Part shown: piece by piece, positions 17,196 to 26,344 of the stretch | Layout of the letters: each line of letters begins with the position of its first letter | Numbering within the stretch: position 1 is the first letter of the stretch | Source of the DNA: UBA4417 sp031550085 | GTDB taxonomy: Bacteria > Bacteroidota > Bacteroidia > Bacteroidales > UBA4417 | Assembly: GCA_031550085.1 (NCBI GenBank) | Contig: JAVBOY010000017.1 | Location: 96,438 to 160,437, forward strand | Reading direction: 5' to 3' | DNA: 64,000 nucleotides | Notes under the pieces: model-generated | Told to the model about the DNA's origin: nothing | What the model saw: only the letters and a program-made list of their open reading frames with translations | Databases searched by the model: none | Translations under genes and position numbers: made by a program

Positions 17196-17990
17196 ATGAG
17201 CACCTTGTTAATTCCGCTTTTTATTCATATAAAAATCCTGGATATTGTTGATGTCCTGTTGGTTGCATTTTTGCTTTATTCGCTTTATAACTTGTTGAAA
17301 GGCACGGCTGCCGTTAATATCTTCCTGGGCATTTTATCAATTTTTGTCCTGTGGCGTGTGGTAAAAGCTTTGCAAATGAGCCTCTTGAGCGATTTGTTGG
17401 GGGCATTTATCAGCGTAGGATTTATTGCCTTTATTGTGGTGTTTCAGCCTGAAATCCGGAAATTTTTATTGGCAATCGGTTCTCCCGATGTGTTTAAGCG
17501 CAAAGACCACCGGTTTTTGTTCTGGAAAATCCGCTTTCACGACAACAACCTGAACGATGTCGATCCGGTTGTTCAGGCTTGCAGCCGCATGGCGCAAACG
17601 CAAACCGGTGCTTTGATTGTGATTGCGCATAAAAACGATTTGGCCGATATCATCGAAACCGGAATCCGGATGGATGCCGCTATTTCCATTCCTGCCATTG
17701 AAAGCATTTTTTACAAAAACGCCCCCTTACACGATGGAGCGTTGATTATTTTGAACAACAAATTGTGTGCGGCCCGTTGCATCCTGCCGGTTTCGGCAAA
17801 CGCCGATTTGCCGGCTAATTTGGGCTTGCGCCATCGTTCGGCTTTGGGAATTACCGAAAAAACCGATGCAGTCGCTATTATTGTTTCGGAACAAACGGGA
17901 AAGATTTCGTATTGCCGCAATGGACAACTTACCGTGGATGTACAAACCGCCGGTTTGAAAAAAATGTTGCTGGAAGATTTCGGGGTTTAA
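17196..17990 (+). CDS. cdaA: Diadenylate cyclase CdaA
   Basis: 264 residues. Three transmembrane helices (about 12-35, 38-57, 65-85) are followed by a DAC domain with the catalytic DGA (180-182) and RHR (212-214, RHRSALG). It condenses two ATP to c-di-AMP at the inner membrane, controlling potassium and osmotic balance and cell-wall homeostasis. In Firmicutes cdaA sits with cdaR and glmM; here it is paired with folP instead, and no cdaR gene is seen. Cotranscribed with folP. Confidence 0.92.
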   Translation: MSTLLIPLFIHIKILDIVDVLLVAFLLYSLYNLLKGTAAVNIFLGILSIFVLWRVVKALQMSLLSDLLGAFISVGFIAFIVVFQPEIRKFLLAIGSPDVFKRKDHRFLFWKIRFHDNNLNDVDPVVQACSRMAQTQTGALIVIAHKNDLADIIETGIRMDAAISIPAIESIFYKNAPLHDGALIILNNKLCAARCILPVSANADLPANLGLRHRSALGITEKTDAVAIIVSEQTGKISYCRNGQLTVDVQTAGLKKMLLEDFGV

Positions 17991-18049
17991 CGATTGCCGT
18001 TTGCCTTGTAATTTTATAAGTCATTGTTATCAAATAAATTACACGGATT

Positions 18050-18838
18050 ATGAAGGAATTATTGAATAACAAACTGCAACCCAGGCATTACTATTTGTTT
18101 AAAATCATTTATTTGCGGCTTTGCTCGATCCCTTTTGTCTTCAACCTGAATAAATTGGCGCGTATTTACAAGTCGGATAAAAGGGGAACACATTTTTATA
18201 CCCAGCATTACGCCAAGCATTTCGGGAAATATAAATTCAAACGGATCAAATTGTTTGAAATCGGCGTGGGTGGGTATCAGGCTCCTTACAGCGGCGGAAA
18301 TTCGTTACGGATGTGGAAACGGTATTTCCCCTTTGCAAAAATCATTTCCCTGGATATTTATGACAAATCTTTTATTAAAGAAAGGCGTATCAAAATCTAT
18401 CAAGGCAGCCAAACGGACGAAGTTATCTTAAATCAAATCATCGAGGAAAACGGCGCACCCGATATCATAATCGACGACGGGAGCCATATCAATGAGCATG
18501 TAATTGCTACGTTTCAAATTTTGTTTCCCAAACTTAAAACGGGAGGTATTTATGTCATTGAAGATACGGAAACATCGTACTGGCCGGACTATGGTGGCGA
18601 TAGTGAAAATCGGAACAACCCGCTTACCATCTCGTATTTTTTCAAAAACCTGACAGATTGCCTCAACCACCAGGAATTTGTTATCCCGAACTATCAGCCC
18701 TCCTATTTTGACCAAACCATTTACTCCATTCAGTTTTACCACAATTTGATATTTATTTTCAAAGGGTTCAACAATGAGCCTTCGAATGTTGATCCGGAGA
18801 ATCCCGACAGTATATTAGCGGATAAAGTCTACGTATAG
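18050..18838 (+). CDS. SAM-dependent O-methyltransferase of the MycE/sugar-methylating type
   Basis: 262 residues. A class I methyltransferase core has motif I LFEIGVGGYQ (about 68-77), the acidic pair SLDIYD, and DDGSH (142-146) followed by EDTETSYW (171-178). DDGSH and EDxxTSYW are hallmarks of metal-dependent sugar O-methyltransferases related to MycE/MycF. The target may be a surface glycan or lipid-linked sugar, but no glycan cluster surrounds it. It starts 59 bp after cdaA and lies in front of a separate promoter. Confidence 0.75.
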   Translation: MKELLNNKLQPRHYYLFKIIYLRLCSIPFVFNLNKLARIYKSDKRGTHFYTQHYAKHFGKYKFKRIKLFEIGVGGYQAPYSGGNSLRMWKRYFPFAKIISLDIYDKSFIKERRIKIYQGSQTDEVILNQIIEENGAPDIIIDDGSHINEHVIATFQILFPKLKTGGIYVIEDTETSYWPDYGGDSENRNNPLTISYFFKNLTDCLNHQEFVIPNYQPSYFDQTIYSIQFYHNLIFIFKGFNNEPSNVDPENPDSILADKVYV

Positions 18839-18882
18839 TTAACGAATACAAGATCAAAACTTATTTTTTATTTCAACAAAGG

Positions 18883-18913
18883 TTGGTGATTTAGCAGAAG
18901 CCTTATACTTTTG
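18883..18913 (+). promoter_or_regulatory. Promoter of the DUF1266 lipoprotein gene
   Basis: TTG (18883-18885), 20 bp, TACTTTTG (18906-18913). It places the transcript start near 18920, which rules out the ATG at 18911 and supports 18947. Confidence 0.65.
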
Positions 18914-18946
18914 TCCGAACTATTCATTAACAAAAGAAACACAAAC

Positions 18947-19744
18947 ATGAAATTATCCAAACTTTTTTTATCGGTCGTCGTATGCGGGCTTTTCGTTTCC
19001 ATAGTATCCTGCGGAGGCCAAGCAACTGAAAAAACAATCAAGGACGAGAAATTGCAGCCTTTTTTATTGGGGGGTATTTATTCCATTCATGGATATGGAG
19101 GGTGTAAAGCCTTTTTCAACCTGGTGAAACAACAAGTAAGCTCTGAACCGGGTTCGTCCAAATTTTTAAAGGATTTGACCACCACTTACAACGAAGTATT
19201 TACATTTCCTTTCGGAACCGACGATCCGGATGAATATCGCGAAGGTTTAAAGGAATGGTGGGAAGTAAGCAACAAAGAAGAATTTTTGACGACCCAAAAA
19301 AAATTGCTGGAGAAAGGTCATCAGGCTTCTTACGAACAATGCCGCAAAGCTATTGACGAGAATGGTGGTGCCAATGCCGATATTAACAAAATTGATTGGG
19401 GAAAATACGGCATCGATAAAGAAGATCTGGCATTTGTGAAAGAAAACTACGCCAAGTTTTCCAAATCCGGAATCAAAGCATGGGACATTGCTCGTTATGT
19501 AAACAATGTGAACATGGGACATGCTGCAGGATATATCAATGATGCCGAAAGCCGTGAGATGCTGAAAAATGCGGTGGTTGAAGCGCAAAAATATTATTCG
19601 AACTGGAAAGATTACTATACGGATTTCAATTTGGGTCGTAAATTCTGGGGCGGTGACAATTCATCCGATTTTGATGCATTGGCCGAAGGAATTTTGGATA
19701 CGACCAATGTTTACAACATTTACAACTACGCAACCATTAAATAA
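18947..19744 (+). CDS. DUF1266-type lipoprotein
   Basis: 265 residues from ATG 18947. The lipobox VSIVSCGG fits a lipoprotein signal (Cys at about residue 22). The body has the DUF1266 pattern: EGLKEWWEVSNKEEFL, then IKAWDIARYVNNVNMGHAAGYINDAESREML and a Tyr/Trp-rich YYSNWKDYYTDFNLGRKFW. In known members this domain forms a helical bundle of unknown function and is common in polymorphic-toxin and stress contexts; here the gene stands alone with its own promoter and terminator. Confidence 0.78.
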   Translation: MKLSKLFLSVVVCGLFVSIVSCGGQATEKTIKDEKLQPFLLGGIYSIHGYGGCKAFFNLVKQQVSSEPGSSKFLKDLTTTYNEVFTFPFGTDDPDEYREGLKEWWEVSNKEEFLTTQKKLLEKGHQASYEQCRKAIDENGGANADINKIDWGKYGIDKEDLAFVKENYAKFSKSGIKAWDIARYVNNVNMGHAAGYINDAESREMLKNAVVEAQKYYSNWKDYYTDFNLGRKFWGGDNSSDFDALAEGILDTTNVYNIYNYATIK

Positions 19745-19769
19745 GCGTTTTTGATCCTGAAATATCAAA

Positions 19770-19797
19770 CGGGCCGGAAATTGTTCCGGCTCGTTTT
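19770..19797 (+). terminator. Terminator after the DUF1266 gene
   Basis: Stem CGGGCCGGAA / TTCCGGCTCG (one G-T pair), 4-nt loop, TTTT, 25 bp after the stop codon. Confidence 0.8.
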
Positions 19798-20021
19798 GCA
19801 TAAAAGAGCTTGCAAATTGCCTTGGGAAAAAGTCAGCAAAAAGAATCGAAAAACATTGAAAACCATTCGTATATCTGTCTTACCCAAATAAAAAACATTT
19901 CCATAGGGCTGCTTATGTAAGAAAAACAAGGTAAAGGGCGTTATATAATCTCGAAATGGCAATCTCCGTAAAAAAAACGGACACATTGCAAACTGGCAAA
20001 ACATTTAACCCATGCATTGAA

Positions 20022-22217
20022 ATGAACACTGAAATAGAAAGAACTTACAACGAAATCGTCCGGTTTGTTGAAAAAAAACGGATTAAAGAAGCCCTGGATC
20101 ATTTGAGAAAAATATTGGAAAACATCCCTTCGGCTGAATTCTCAAATCAATTGGAAAACCTGGATCAAACGTATAAGGTCATGCTCGACTATACGTTTCG
20201 AAGCGTGCCAGACCCGCAACGGGAACAGGTATATCACTCGCTTCAGGTTTCTATTCTGGAGCTGTCCGACCAAATCCGCCAAAAAGCGCTGGAACAATCC
20301 GGGATGCATACTTATACTTTGAAGGCCAGTTTTGAAAAACAAAAAGAATTTGCTTCGGAAGAGGCTTCCCGGAAATTCGATACCCATTCGGCTGATCGCG
20401 AATTGGCCCGCTTGTTAAACGATGCCGATTTCAACAATGAAATTTCCGCGCCGAAAGTGACTCCCGAAATTTTTCAATTGATTTGGTTGTCCGACAAATA
20501 CATTGACAGCGACCGCAAGCTGATCGAAACCATTCGTACCTCAAACGAATTGCCCTGGCATGAAAAATCCTTGGCAGTCAGCGCCTTGACAATTAGTTTA
20601 TTGAACTGCTTCGACAAGGAAAAATTTCGTTTGTTGTGCGCGTTTTATGCCGACCGGCAACATCAGGTTTGGCAACGGGCTTTGGTGGGATTGATTTTCG
20701 CTTTGCATTATTATGATCGTCGGATTTTGTTGTATCCTGCTTTGACGGAAGAGTTGGAAGCACTGAAAGCAAATCCCGATTTTTTCCGGGATGTTCAGAT
20801 GGTGTTGATTCAAATTTTCAAATCCCTTGAAACGGAAAAAGTTACGCGCAAATTCCAACAGGAAATCATGCCTGACATGAAGAAGTTTGAGGAACAAATG
20901 CGCGAAAAACTGGATCTGGACAATATTCTGGATAGCAACTTCGGGGAAGATAAAAACCCGGATTGGGAGAAACTTTTTGAGGATTCTCCGGAACTCCTGA
21001 ATAAAATGGAAGAAATGTCGCAAATGCAGATGGAAGGGATCGATTTGTTTATGGGTACATTTGCGCAATTGAAGCATTTTCCTTTTTTCAATGAAATCAG
21101 CAATTGGTTTCGTCCCTTTTATAAAGAAAACGAGCAAGTGCAAAAGCTTTTGTCGGACTCTAAAAACGGCGAAATGGCCTTTTTTCTCGAAAGCCTGGAA
21201 AAGTCGTTTTACATGTGCAATTCCGACCGTTATTCGTTTTGCTTCAACGTGATTCATTTGCCCGATGAACAAAAGCAATCGGTGATCGGATTTTTCAATA
21301 TGGAAGCTGATAGCCTGCGCGATGTGGAAGAGCAAGACCGTTTGCTTTCCACGCCGGCAAACGATCAACGCATTTTTACACAGTACATTCAGGATTTATA
21401 CCGTTTTTACAAATTGTACCCGTTCCGGGCCGATTTTTGTGACGTTTTCAACTTATCCTGGGATATTTCAAAATCGGTTTTGTTTCCGGTCTTAAAAGCC
21501 GAACCTTCTATTTTGTGTGATGCCGCTACCTTTTTATTTGAGAAAGAACGCTATCCCGAAGCCATTCCTTTGTTTATCTATCTTTTGGAAAACCACGAGC
21601 CGAACCAAATCCTCATCGAAAAACTGGCTTATGCGTACCAGGTATCGGATGATTTTGAAAATGCACTGGTTTACTATAAAAAAGCGGAGTTGTTCGATAC
21701 GAACCGTTTGTGGTGCTTGAAGAAAATCATTTATTGTTTGCGGCAGTTGCAACGTCCCGAAGAAGCGTTGCAATGGTGTACCGAAGCTCTGGCCGTCGAA
21801 CCGGACGATATTTATGTCCATACCATGGCGGGAAACTGTTATTTGGATCTGAAACAATACAGCGAAGCGTTAAACCACTATTTCCGGGTTGAATTTCTGG
21901 CTCCCGACAACAAAAAAGTGTTGCGCCCCATTGCCTGGTGTTCGTTTGTCCAAAACAAACTGGATATTGCCCGCAACTACCTGCACACGATTTTGTCCTT
22001 ATCGCCTTCAGCCCACGATTACATCAATGCCGGCCATGTGGAATTTTGTCTCGGTAAGAAATTCGAGGCTTTGGAATTGTATCGCAAATCGTTATCAACC
22101 GGAGAAATAAGCATCCAAAAATTTCGTGAAATCCTGATTATGGACAAGGACTTTTTAATCCAAAACGGAGTGGATAAAAATGATTTGCCTTTGGTGGTAG
22201 ACTTTTTGAGGTATTAG
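20022..22217 (+). CDS. Large cytoplasmic tetratricopeptide repeat protein
   Basis: 731 residues from ATG 20022; an in-frame ATG at 19956 would add 22 residues unlike the rest and is less likely. No signal peptide. The first 480 residues are helical, rich in Asp/Glu and Phe, with no motif known to me. From about 500 TPR units are clear (YPEAIPLFIYLLENHEPNQ, FENALVYYKKAELFD, PEEALQWCTEALAVEPDDIYV, YSEALNHYFRVEFLAPDN, FEALELYRKSLSTGEIS). Likely a scaffold; partners are unknown. It precedes glgB by 163 bp. Confidence 0.75.
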   Translation: MNTEIERTYNEIVRFVEKKRIKEALDHLRKILENIPSAEFSNQLENLDQTYKVMLDYTFRSVPDPQREQVYHSLQVSILELSDQIRQKALEQSGMHTYTLKASFEKQKEFASEEASRKFDTHSADRELARLLNDADFNNEISAPKVTPEIFQLIWLSDKYIDSDRKLIETIRTSNELPWHEKSLAVSALTISLLNCFDKEKFRLLCAFYADRQHQVWQRALVGLIFALHYYDRRILLYPALTEELEALKANPDFFRDVQMVLIQIFKSLETEKVTRKFQQEIMPDMKKFEEQMREKLDLDNILDSNFGEDKNPDWEKLFEDSPELLNKMEEMSQMQMEGIDLFMGTFAQLKHFPFFNEISNWFRPFYKENEQVQKLLSDSKNGEMAFFLESLEKSFYMCNSDRYSFCFNVIHLPDEQKQSVIGFFNMEADSLRDVEEQDRLLSTPANDQRIFTQYIQDLYRFYKLYPFRADFCDVFNLSWDISKSVLFPVLKAEPSILCDAATFLFEKERYPEAIPLFIYLLENHEPNQILIEKLAYAYQVSDDFENALVYYKKAELFDTNRLWCLKKIIYCLRQLQRPEEALQWCTEALAVEPDDIYVHTMAGNCYLDLKQYSEALNHYFRVEFLAPDNKKVLRPIAWCSFVQNKLDIARNYLHTILSLSPSAHDYINAGHVEFCLGKKFEALELYRKSLSTGEISIQKFREILIMDKDFLIQNGVDKNDLPLVVDFLRY

Positions 22218-22380
22218 GCTCACTTTTGGACATCTTTTTCAAAAATAATCAATCGATTGATTATCAACTTTATGAAATCGGTTTAAAGAATCGTTTAAAC
22301 AAAGGGTGGGCTGCTTTGTTAAAAATCTTTTTGTATTTTTACCAACGAAAAAAACGCAACTCCTCTTTGAACCTTGATTT

Positions 22381-24441
22381 ATGGAATCTTTCGATCTCCC
22401 CGCTTTGATAAACCTGGACCCGTGGCTGCAGCCTGCCTCCGGATCGGTTCGGGAACGAACCCGGAGATTCCACAAACGCATTCAGGAGATTGAAAACCAA
22501 TCCGGCAGCCTCGACGCCTTTGCTTCGGCCTATCATTATTTGGGGATCCATAAAAACGAGGAATTGCAATGCTTCATCTACCGCGAGTTTGCACCCAACG
22601 CCCGCCAACTTTATCTGACCGGCGACTTCAACGGTTGGGACCGTCACGCGCATCCGCTAAAAAAAATCGACTCCGGCGTTTGGGAGATCCGCTTGGATTT
22701 TCCGGAATATAAAGATCGTTTTTTACACGGAAGCCGGGTCAAGGTGCTGGTGGATAGTTGCCTGGGAGAGCAACTCCGCATTCCCGCTTATGCAACCCGC
22801 GTGATTCAGGACGAAGAGAGCAAGGATTTTTCGTGTCAATTGTGGTTTCCGGATGCTTTTGATTGGCAAAACGAAGATTTTGTTCCGAAACAGAAGGACG
22901 ATTTGCTGATCTATGAGGCGCATGTGGGCATGGCACAGGAAAAGGAAGGCATCGGAACCTACCGGGAATTTACCGAACGGATTCTTCCCAAAATCAAAAA
23001 ACAGGGATACAACACCATCCAACTGATGGCCATTCAGGAGCATCCGTATTACGGATCGTTCGGGTACCACGTATCCAATTTTTTCGCTCCTTCTTCCCGT
23101 TTCGGCACACCGGAAGAGTTGAAAGAACTGATCCGGACGGCACACCAGATGGGGCTTGCCGTAGTGATGGATTTGGTCCACTCGCATTTTGTAAGGAATA
23201 CCAGCGAAGGGCTGAATCTCTTCGACGGAACGGAACTTTATTCGTTTGGCGGCGAACGGGGCGAGCATCCGCAATGGGATTCCAAACTTTTCAATTACGG
23301 GCGGCCTGAGGTGCTGCAATTTTTATTGTCCAATGTAAAATACTGGCTGCAGGAATTTCATTTCGACGGCTTCCGATTTGACGGAGTCGGTTCCATGATG
23401 TATTTCCACCACGGCAACCAGCAACCGGAAACACCTTTCGATTTTTTTGAAAACGGGGTTGAAAAGGATGCCGTCACCTACCTGCAATTGGCGAATCGCT
23501 TGATTCACAAGTTGAATCCGCACGCTGTCAGTATAGCGGAAGATGTCACCGGAATGCCGGGATTGACCGTCGATCCGGAGGCGGGGGGAATCGGGTTTGA
23601 TTACCGCCTGGGAATGGGGATTCCTGATTTTTGGATCAAATATTTAAAAGATTATAAAGACGAGGATTGGGATATTTATGAAATGTGGCGGGTGCTCAAC
23701 GACCGGCTTCCGTATGTAAAAACCGTTGCGTATGCCGAATCGCACGATCAGGCTTTGGTCGGCGATAAAACGATTGCTTTCCGGCTGATGGATCAGGAAA
23801 TGTATTACCACATGCGTGTTTCCGATTCCAATCCGGTTATCGACCGCGGAATTGCACTTCATAAAATGATCCGGCTTTTTACCCTATCGCTGGGCGGGCA
23901 GGCATACCTTAACTTTATGGGAAACGAGTTCGGCCATCCGGAATGGATCGATTTTCCCAGGCAGGGAAACAACTGGTCGTACAAGTATGCCAGTCGCCAA
24001 TGGTCGTTGGTGACCAACAAATTGCTGAAATACCAATTCCTGAACAACTTCGACAAAGCCCTATTGAAATTGGCCGGGAAATACGGGATTCTTTCATCGG
24101 ATTATGCGCAGCAGCTCAATATGGATGCGGAAAACAAATGCATCATTTTCGAACGCAATCAATTGATTTTCCTGTTCAATTTCCATGTGAGTTGTTCCAT
24201 TCCCGATTATGAATTTACGGTACCTCACCCGGGGGATTATGAAATTATTTTATGCACCGACCATGCCGGTTTCGGCGGCTTGGCGCGTGTAAACGAAACC
24301 ATCACCTACCCGGCCTTTTATCATCAAGGCCTGCAATGCAACCGGCTCCGGATTTATTTCCCGAACCGGACAGCGATCGTATTGAAACAAGTAAAAAAAC
24401 CGCGAAAAAAATCCAACATTGATTTTGCGGTTGGTGAATAA
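22381..24441 (+). CDS. glgB: 1,4-alpha-glucan branching enzyme
   Basis: 686 residues, GH13 family. An N-terminal CBM48 (about 60-150, FAPNARQLYLTGDFNGWD) leads into the catalytic barrel. The four GH13 regions are present: I VVMDLVHSH (about 260-268), II DGFRFDGV with nucleophile Asp334, III SIAEDVT with acid/base Glu387, IV ESHDQ with Asp456. A C-terminal beta domain follows. It makes alpha-1,6 branches in glycogen, and the layout resembles eukaryotic-type short branching enzymes, as is usual in Bacteroidetes. No other glycogen gene is in the window. Confidence 0.93.
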   Translation: MESFDLPALINLDPWLQPASGSVRERTRRFHKRIQEIENQSGSLDAFASAYHYLGIHKNEELQCFIYREFAPNARQLYLTGDFNGWDRHAHPLKKIDSGVWEIRLDFPEYKDRFLHGSRVKVLVDSCLGEQLRIPAYATRVIQDEESKDFSCQLWFPDAFDWQNEDFVPKQKDDLLIYEAHVGMAQEKEGIGTYREFTERILPKIKKQGYNTIQLMAIQEHPYYGSFGYHVSNFFAPSSRFGTPEELKELIRTAHQMGLAVVMDLVHSHFVRNTSEGLNLFDGTELYSFGGERGEHPQWDSKLFNYGRPEVLQFLLSNVKYWLQEFHFDGFRFDGVGSMMYFHHGNQQPETPFDFFENGVEKDAVTYLQLANRLIHKLNPHAVSIAEDVTGMPGLTVDPEAGGIGFDYRLGMGIPDFWIKYLKDYKDEDWDIYEMWRVLNDRLPYVKTVAYAESHDQALVGDKTIAFRLMDQEMYYHMRVSDSNPVIDRGIALHKMIRLFTLSLGGQAYLNFMGNEFGHPEWIDFPRQGNNWSYKYASRQWSLVTNKLLKYQFLNNFDKALLKLAGKYGILSSDYAQQLNMDAENKCIIFERNQLIFLFNFHVSCSIPDYEFTVPHPGDYEIILCTDHAGFGGLARVNETITYPAFYHQGLQCNRLRIYFPNRTAIVLKQVKKPRKKSNIDFAVGE

Positions 24442-24454
24442 TTTGTGAACTTTG
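24424..24454 (+). promoter_or_regulatory. Possible promoter inside the glgB 3' end
   Basis: TTTG (24424-24427), 19 bp, GAACTTTG (24447-24454; one mismatch to TAnnTTTG). It would start a transcript just ahead of the 24486-26292 genes. Confidence 0.45.
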
Positions 24455-24485
24455 CTCATTTTAGAAATTAACGATCAAAAATAAT

Positions 24486-24794
24486 ATGTCAGATATTCGT
24501 AAGAAGGTAATAATCAGTTACGAAAAAACGCCCACCGAATTAAAAGAACTTATTTTAAAAAAATACCCAGATGGGTGGGTCAATCATACCAAAAAGGTAG
24601 CCGCTCCGAACGGAGCCTTTTACGCCATCACGGTTGATTACGGAGAAGCAACTTATTTGGTAAAAATGCCGGTAAAAGTGGATGAGAAATCCGAGAAAAT
24701 TGAAGAAGCCATTTTTTCCGAAACCCATGATAACAAAGAGGATGAAGAAGTAAAAGACCAGGATGAGCCGGCTGAGGATAAGGGCGAAGAATAA
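24486..24794 (+). CDS. Small conserved acidic protein, unknown function
   Basis: 102 residues: a folded N-part (about 1-70) with STELKELILKKYP-like helix and strands (GAFYAITVDYGEATYLVKM), then a very acidic disordered tail (DNKEDEEVKDQDEPAEDKGEE). No catalytic motif. It leads a run of co-directional genes (DUF6913-like, dapA) and may be cotranscribed with them. The family is conserved in Bacteroidetes from memory; no role is known to me. Confidence 0.65.
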   Translation: MSDIRKKVIISYEKTPTELKELILKKYPDGWVNHTKKVAAPNGAFYAITVDYGEATYLVKMPVKVDEKSEKIEEAIFSETHDNKEDEEVKDQDEPAEDKGEE

Positions 24795-24840
24795 AATCGC
24801 AAGAACAAATCGAATTTGACTTTAAATTGTTTCAAAGAAA

Positions 24841-25392
24841 ATGGGATCAAACCTTTTACACAAGCTTCAGCTGAACCAAGCCAAAAAACGATTGCAGCGA
24901 AAGCATAAACGATTGCGTAGAAGTCCTTCATTCCAGAATCTTCAGAAAGCGGTTAAAGTCGGGATTTTGTACTCATTGACGGACGAGAAGTCATTCACTG
25001 CGGTCAATTCGTTTATCGCCGAACTGCAAAAAGAACATAAAAGCCTTCAAGTGATCGGCTTGTGCACAACGAAAGCCACGCCGGCATTTTACAAGATAAA
25101 CGCTTTGCACAAGATTCTTTTGCCGAAGGATATGAACCTGTTTTTGCAGCCCAAAGCAGCTTTTATAGCCGATTTTATCCAGGCTCCGTTTGATATCTTG
25201 TTAAATTTGGACTTGGAAAGTCATTTTGCGCTCCATTATTTGGCGGCCATATGTAATGCAAAGATGAAAGTCGGAATTCCCTCCGATTTTTCAGCATATT
25301 ACGATGTTTTGCTGAAAACGGATGAAGAAGAAACGCAAAACGCCAAAGCACAAATTGCCATGATAAAAAACTATTTGTCAACCATTTTTTAA
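24841..25392 (+). CDS. DUF6913-type protein
   Basis: 183 residues, cytosolic. A basic N-terminus (QAKKRLQRKHKRLRR) is followed by an alpha/beta segment (VGILYSLTDEKSFTAVNSFIAEL...LQVIGLC) and LLNLDLESHFALHYLAAICNAKMKVG near residues 120-145. The last phrase resembles glycosyltransferase-9-like folds (an IGxxS/NAKxxVG-like turn), but no active site can be named. It is placed 12 bp before dapA, an association that I recall in other Bacteroidales. Function unknown. Confidence 0.65.
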   Translation: MGSNLLHKLQLNQAKKRLQRKHKRLRRSPSFQNLQKAVKVGILYSLTDEKSFTAVNSFIAELQKEHKSLQVIGLCTTKATPAFYKINALHKILLPKDMNLFLQPKAAFIADFIQAPFDILLNLDLESHFALHYLAAICNAKMKVGIPSDFSAYYDVLLKTDEEETQNAKAQIAMIKNYLSTIF

Positions 25393-25404
25393 TTTATTTG
25401 AGTT

Positions 25405-26292
25405 ATGTTATCCGAATTCAAAGGAACAGGTGTTGCGCTGGTTACGCCATTCCACAAGCAAGGAACCATCGATTTCAGTTCGTTGGAGAAACTGATCGAA
25501 CATGTCATTTCCGGAGGCGTAAATTATTTGGTCGTTCAAGGAACTACAGCCGAAACGGCTACCTTGACAAACGAAGAACGCCAAGCCCTCTCCTACTTTG
25601 TGGTTGACATCGTGAATAAGCGGGTGCCTTTGATGCTCGGCCTGGCAGGCAATAACACCCAACAATTGAGTACAACATTCCGTACACAAGACCTGGATGG
25701 TTATGAAGCGATTCTGAGCGTAACCCCTTACTACAACAAGCCCCAGCAGCGCGGCTTGTATTTGCATTATAAAAATATTGCAACCGTGAGCCCTTTGCCG
25801 ATCATGCTTTACAATGTTCCGGGACGGACAGGGGTAAATATGAAACCCGAAACGGTGATCCAGCTGGCTAACGATTTTGACAACATCATCGGAATCAAAG
25901 AAGCGGCCGGTAGCATTGAGCAAATGATGGATTTGCTCCGGTTGCGCCCAAAGAATTTTTTGGTTGTTTCGGGTGATGATCTCCTTACTTTGCCGACCAT
26001 AGCGATGGGTGGCGACGGCGTCATCTCCGTGGCGGCAAATGCCTATCCCAAAGAATGGAGCGAACTGGTTGCTTTTGCTCAAAAAGGAGATTTAAAAAAA
26101 GCGCGCGAAATCCATTATCGGTTGACCGAATTTATAAAACTGATTTTTGCAGATGGAAACCCCAGCGGTATCAAAGCTGCCTTGGAAATAAAAGAGCTAA
26201 TTTCCAATAACATACGGCTCCCATTGGTAAAGGTTGAAAAAACCTTATACAATCAACTGGCAAATGCCATAAAAGAAATCGAGTCAAAATAA
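25405..26292 (+). CDS. dapA: 4-hydroxy-tetrahydrodipicolinate synthase
   Basis: 295 residues, a TIM-barrel class I aldolase condensing pyruvate with aspartate semialdehyde, the first step of lysine/DAP synthesis. Seen: the GTTAETATLTNEER region (about 44-57; usual GTTGExxTL, here Ala replaces Gly), YYNKPQQRGLYLHY with the catalytic Tyr (about 111-124), LYNVPGRTGVN, and the Schiff-base lysine in IGIKEAAG (about 158-165). The end of the barrel reads SGDDLLTLPTIAMGGDGVISVAAN. Full length for the family. Confidence 0.93.
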   Translation: MLSEFKGTGVALVTPFHKQGTIDFSSLEKLIEHVISGGVNYLVVQGTTAETATLTNEERQALSYFVVDIVNKRVPLMLGLAGNNTQQLSTTFRTQDLDGYEAILSVTPYYNKPQQRGLYLHYKNIATVSPLPIMLYNVPGRTGVNMKPETVIQLANDFDNIIGIKEAAGSIEQMMDLLRLRPKNFLVVSGDDLLTLPTIAMGGDGVISVAANAYPKEWSELVAFAQKGDLKKAREIHYRLTEFIKLIFADGNPSGIKAALEIKELISNNIRLPLVKVEKTLYNQLANAIKEIESK

Positions 26293-26344
26293 TTCGATTG
26301 CCAAAATTCACCGACCTTTTTTGTTTACATAAGTATTGCCCTTT

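Noticed and set aside
20598..21368. 256-residue minus-strand ORF
   Set aside because: Antisense shadow of the TPR gene at 20022-22217; composition (many His, Phe, Gln) reflects complementary codons.
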